A model generated the notes under the pieces. The model worked only from the letters and a program-made list of their open reading frames with translations, did not search any database and was not told the origin of the DNA. The translations under genes and the position numbers were made by a program. Shown here piece after piece: positions 7,260-8,944 of a DNA stretch of 8,944 bases. The stretch comes from Gemmataceae bacterium (GTDB lineage Bacteria > Planctomycetota > Planctomycetia > Gemmatales > Gemmataceae), in contig CANJKY010000090.1 in the NCBI GenBank assembly GCA_947474875.1, positions 1 to 8,944 on the forward strand, in the 5' to 3' direction. Positions within the stretch are counted from its first letter, which is position 1; every line of letters starts with the position of its first letter.

Positions 7260-8944
7260 TTCTTCGTCTCCGATTCGGCCAGCCGGAGCAGCAGGGCGTG
7301 GGCGTCGCGGGAGCGGGGGGCGTCTTCGAGTGCCTTCAGCACCTCCCGCCGCGCCTTGTCCCGCTCGCCGGACTGTTCGAGCAGCACCGCCAGACGATAC
7401 CGCACGTCAGCCGAGTCAGGCACGTTAAAAAGCAGTACGGCCCGGTACGCGGTCATCGCCTCGGCCCGGTCGTTCAACTTCTCGGCGGCTTTGGCCAGCG
7501 CCCGGTGCGGGGCGGGGGTGAGCGGGTTCACGGCCAGCCAGCGGCGGGCGTTTTTCGCCGCCGCGTCCCACTCGTTCTTCGACTCGGCCAGTTCGATCAG
7601 CCGCTGGTACGCGACCGTCGCGTCCCCGTCCCGCTTCGCCAGGTCTTCGAGTGCCTTCACCTCGCGGTCGGGCTGGGCGGTCTTCCGGTACACGCCGGCG
7701 AGCAGGTCGTAAGCGTTGTCCGGGCCGACGTAGGCGGGGTACGAGGCGAGCAGGTCCTGCGCCGCCTTCTCCGCGTCCGCCCACTTCTCCGCTTTCACCG
7801 ACGCCACCGCCAGCCGCTGCCGGCCATAGAAGCTGCTCGGGTGCTTCTCCAGCCACGCGCGGATCGCCGCCGCGTCGGCGTCGTCCTTCAGGTCGGGCTT
7901 CTCAAAGGTGGCGTTTGGGGCGGCGGCTTTAGCCCGGTCGCGGGCGAACTCGGCGAACTCACGGTCCAGCTTGGCGAGCGACCCGCCGGCCCGCCGCTCC
8001 AACGCGGCGTTGATCGACACCCCGCCGCCGAGGTCGTCGAGGACTGCCTTGAGCGCGTCGAACCCGTGCTGTTTGATGATGAACTCGACCGCCAGCGCCG
8101 ACTCGAAGTAGGCGAACTGGACGTGCAGCCCGCTCTTCGGGCTGAGGAACGCGGAGCTCAGTTTGCTCACCGGGGTGAGGTCGTCGCCCAGGATCATCTC
8201 GCGGTAGCGGGGCGTCAGCCACTGCCCCCAGGCGGGGTTCTCCTGCAGCTCCTCGTACACCGAGATGCCCTCGCTCAGCCAGCGGGGCATGGTGTTCTTG
8301 GTCTTGGTCAGGGTGACGGTGTGACAGAACTCGTGCCACAGCACCGCCTCCCAGTTGGACGGGTCTTTGCCCTGCGACGCCGGGCTGTTGGCGGTGATGA
8401 CCGGGCCGAAGCACACGCCCAGGAACCCGTCGGCGCCGGGCATGCCGAACGTCCGCACGGCGAAGTCCTGCTTCCGCGGGAAGATCTCCACCGTGACGGC
8501 CTTGTCCAGCTTCACCCCGTACTTGTCGGTCAGCGTCTTCCGCGCCCGCTTGAGCAGGGCCAGCGCCCGCGGGCCGTACACGTCCATCTCCTTCGCGTCC
8601 ATGCGGAGGATGAACCCGTCGGATGCGACGGTGCGGAAGTTGGCCAGGTGGTCCCGCAGCGTCACCAGGTTGTGCGCCACCACGTCGTACCCGTCGGCCG
8701 CGAACACCTCCGCCGCCAGCTTCCATCCCTCGGTTTCCTCGCCCAGCCGGAGCAGATCCTGGCACAGTTGCGCCTTCGCCGGCAGGTACTTCGGGTCTTT
8801 CTCCAGGGCCAGCCGCTGGTATGCCGCGCCCTCCTTGAACCGGTAGTCCTGCGACAGCTTGCGGCCGATGAGGTGGTCCACCGCAGGGTCGGCCGGCCAG
8901 CGTTCCAGCGCCTTCGCGCGGCCCGCCTTCTCGCCCGCGGAGTC
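7256..8944 (-). CDS. TPR protein with peptidase MA-like zinc metallopeptidase domain (N-terminus cut by window edge)
   Basis: The frame is open from the right edge, giving 562 residues in the window; the real start lies beyond it. A GTG at 8881 is in frame but has 21 coding residues before it, so it is probably not the start. Window residues 20-95 are helical and TPR-like. A metallopeptidase domain follows at about 115-330, with zinc motif H204-E205-F-C-H208 and a third ligand candidate E225 in WLSEGISVYEE; this HExxH-plus-E pattern fits gluzincins such as peptidase MA-like proteins. Residues 355-555 hold several TPR-like helical pairs, for example around EKWADAEKAAQDLLASYP and NEWDAAAKNARRWLAVNP. 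The motif is complete, so an active enzyme is plausible. The TPR regions suggest protein binding. Location is unknown because any signal peptide would be outside the window. Its stop overlaps the DUF4159 start as ATGA, so it belongs to the same operon. Confidence 0.88.
   Translation of the reverse strand, partial: DSAGEKAGRAKALERWPADPAVDHLIGRKLSQDYRFKEGAAYQRLALEKDPKYLPAKAQLCQDLLRLGEETEGWKLAAEVFAADGYDVVAHNLVTLRDHLANFRTVASDGFILRMDAKEMDVYGPRALALLKRARKTLTDKYGVKLDKAVTVEIFPRKQDFAVRTFGMPGADGFLGVCFGPVITANSPASQGKDPSNWEAVLWHEFCHTVTLTKTKNTMPRWLSEGISVYEELQENPAWGQWLTPRYREMILGDDLTPVSKLSSAFLSPKSGLHVQFAYFESALAVEFIIKQHGFDALKAVLDDLGGGVSINAALERRAGGSLAKLDREFAEFARDRAKAAAPNATFEKPDLKDDADAAAIRAWLEKHPSSFYGRQRLAVASVKAEKWADAEKAAQDLLASYPAYVGPDNAYDLLAGVYRKTAQPDREVKALEDLAKRDGDATVAYQRLIELAESKNEWDAAAKNARRWLAVNPLTPAPHRALAKAAEKLNDRAEAMTAYRAVLLFNVPDSADVRYRLAVLLEQSGERDKARREVLKALEDAPRSRDAHALLLRLAESETKK

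Noticed and set aside
6435..7712. Plus-strand open frame of 425 codons
   Set aside because: It is antisense to DUF4159 and the 3' part of the TPR peptidase gene, both strongly supported; its translation is low complexity.
8879..8881. GTG as the start of the TPR peptidase
   Set aside because: The frame stays open for 21 more codons to the window edge with the same helical, charged composition, so the true start is most likely outside the window.

Overview
The window is GC-rich throughout and reads as one operon on the minus strand, transcribed from the right edge to the left edge. The gene families (MoxR ATPase, DUF58, BatA-type VWA membrane protein, DUF4175-like coiled-coil membrane protein, DUF4159, TPR/peptidase-MA protein) in this order, with a dense G+C-rich inverted repeat, suggest a planctomycete, most likely of the Gemmata group. 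That assignment is an inference from gene content and style; there is no marker gene in the window.

Layout in transcription order. (1) 8944-7256: a TPR protein with an HEFCH zinc-metallopeptidase (peptidase MA-like) domain; its N-terminus lies beyond the right edge. (2) 7259-6432: an exported or membrane-anchored DUF4159 protein. (3) 6431-6208: the only intergenic gap, 224 bases, which holds a perfect 51-bp inverted repeat around a 79-base spacer. (4) 6207-5203: a MoxR-family AAA+ ATPase; its true start is most likely a GTG with a good Shine-Dalgarno site, not the more upstream ATG that lies in the repeat. (5) 5203-4229: a soluble DUF58 protein with an intact VWA-type metal site. (6) 4232-2214: a BatA-type membrane protein with a second intact VWA domain, an amidotransferase-like region and a C-terminal membrane segment. 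(7) 2217-1: a DUF4175-like membrane protein with a long Q/R/E-rich coiled-coil tail, open to the left edge.

Except across the repeat, every junction is a start/stop overlap (ATGA or TGATG), so the genes are probably translationally coupled. The likely logic is that of a MoxR-VWA chaperone system: a cytoplasmic AAA+ ATPase works with a cytoplasmic VWA adaptor (DUF58), next to two membrane proteins. By the positive-inside rule, the large domains of both membrane proteins lie outside the cytoplasmic membrane, on the same side as DUF4159. The substrate and physiological role cannot be read from the sequence. No RNA gene, CRISPR array, transposase gene, phage gene, clear promoter or Rho-independent terminator was seen. 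The long plus-strand open frames are antisense shadows of the genes above.
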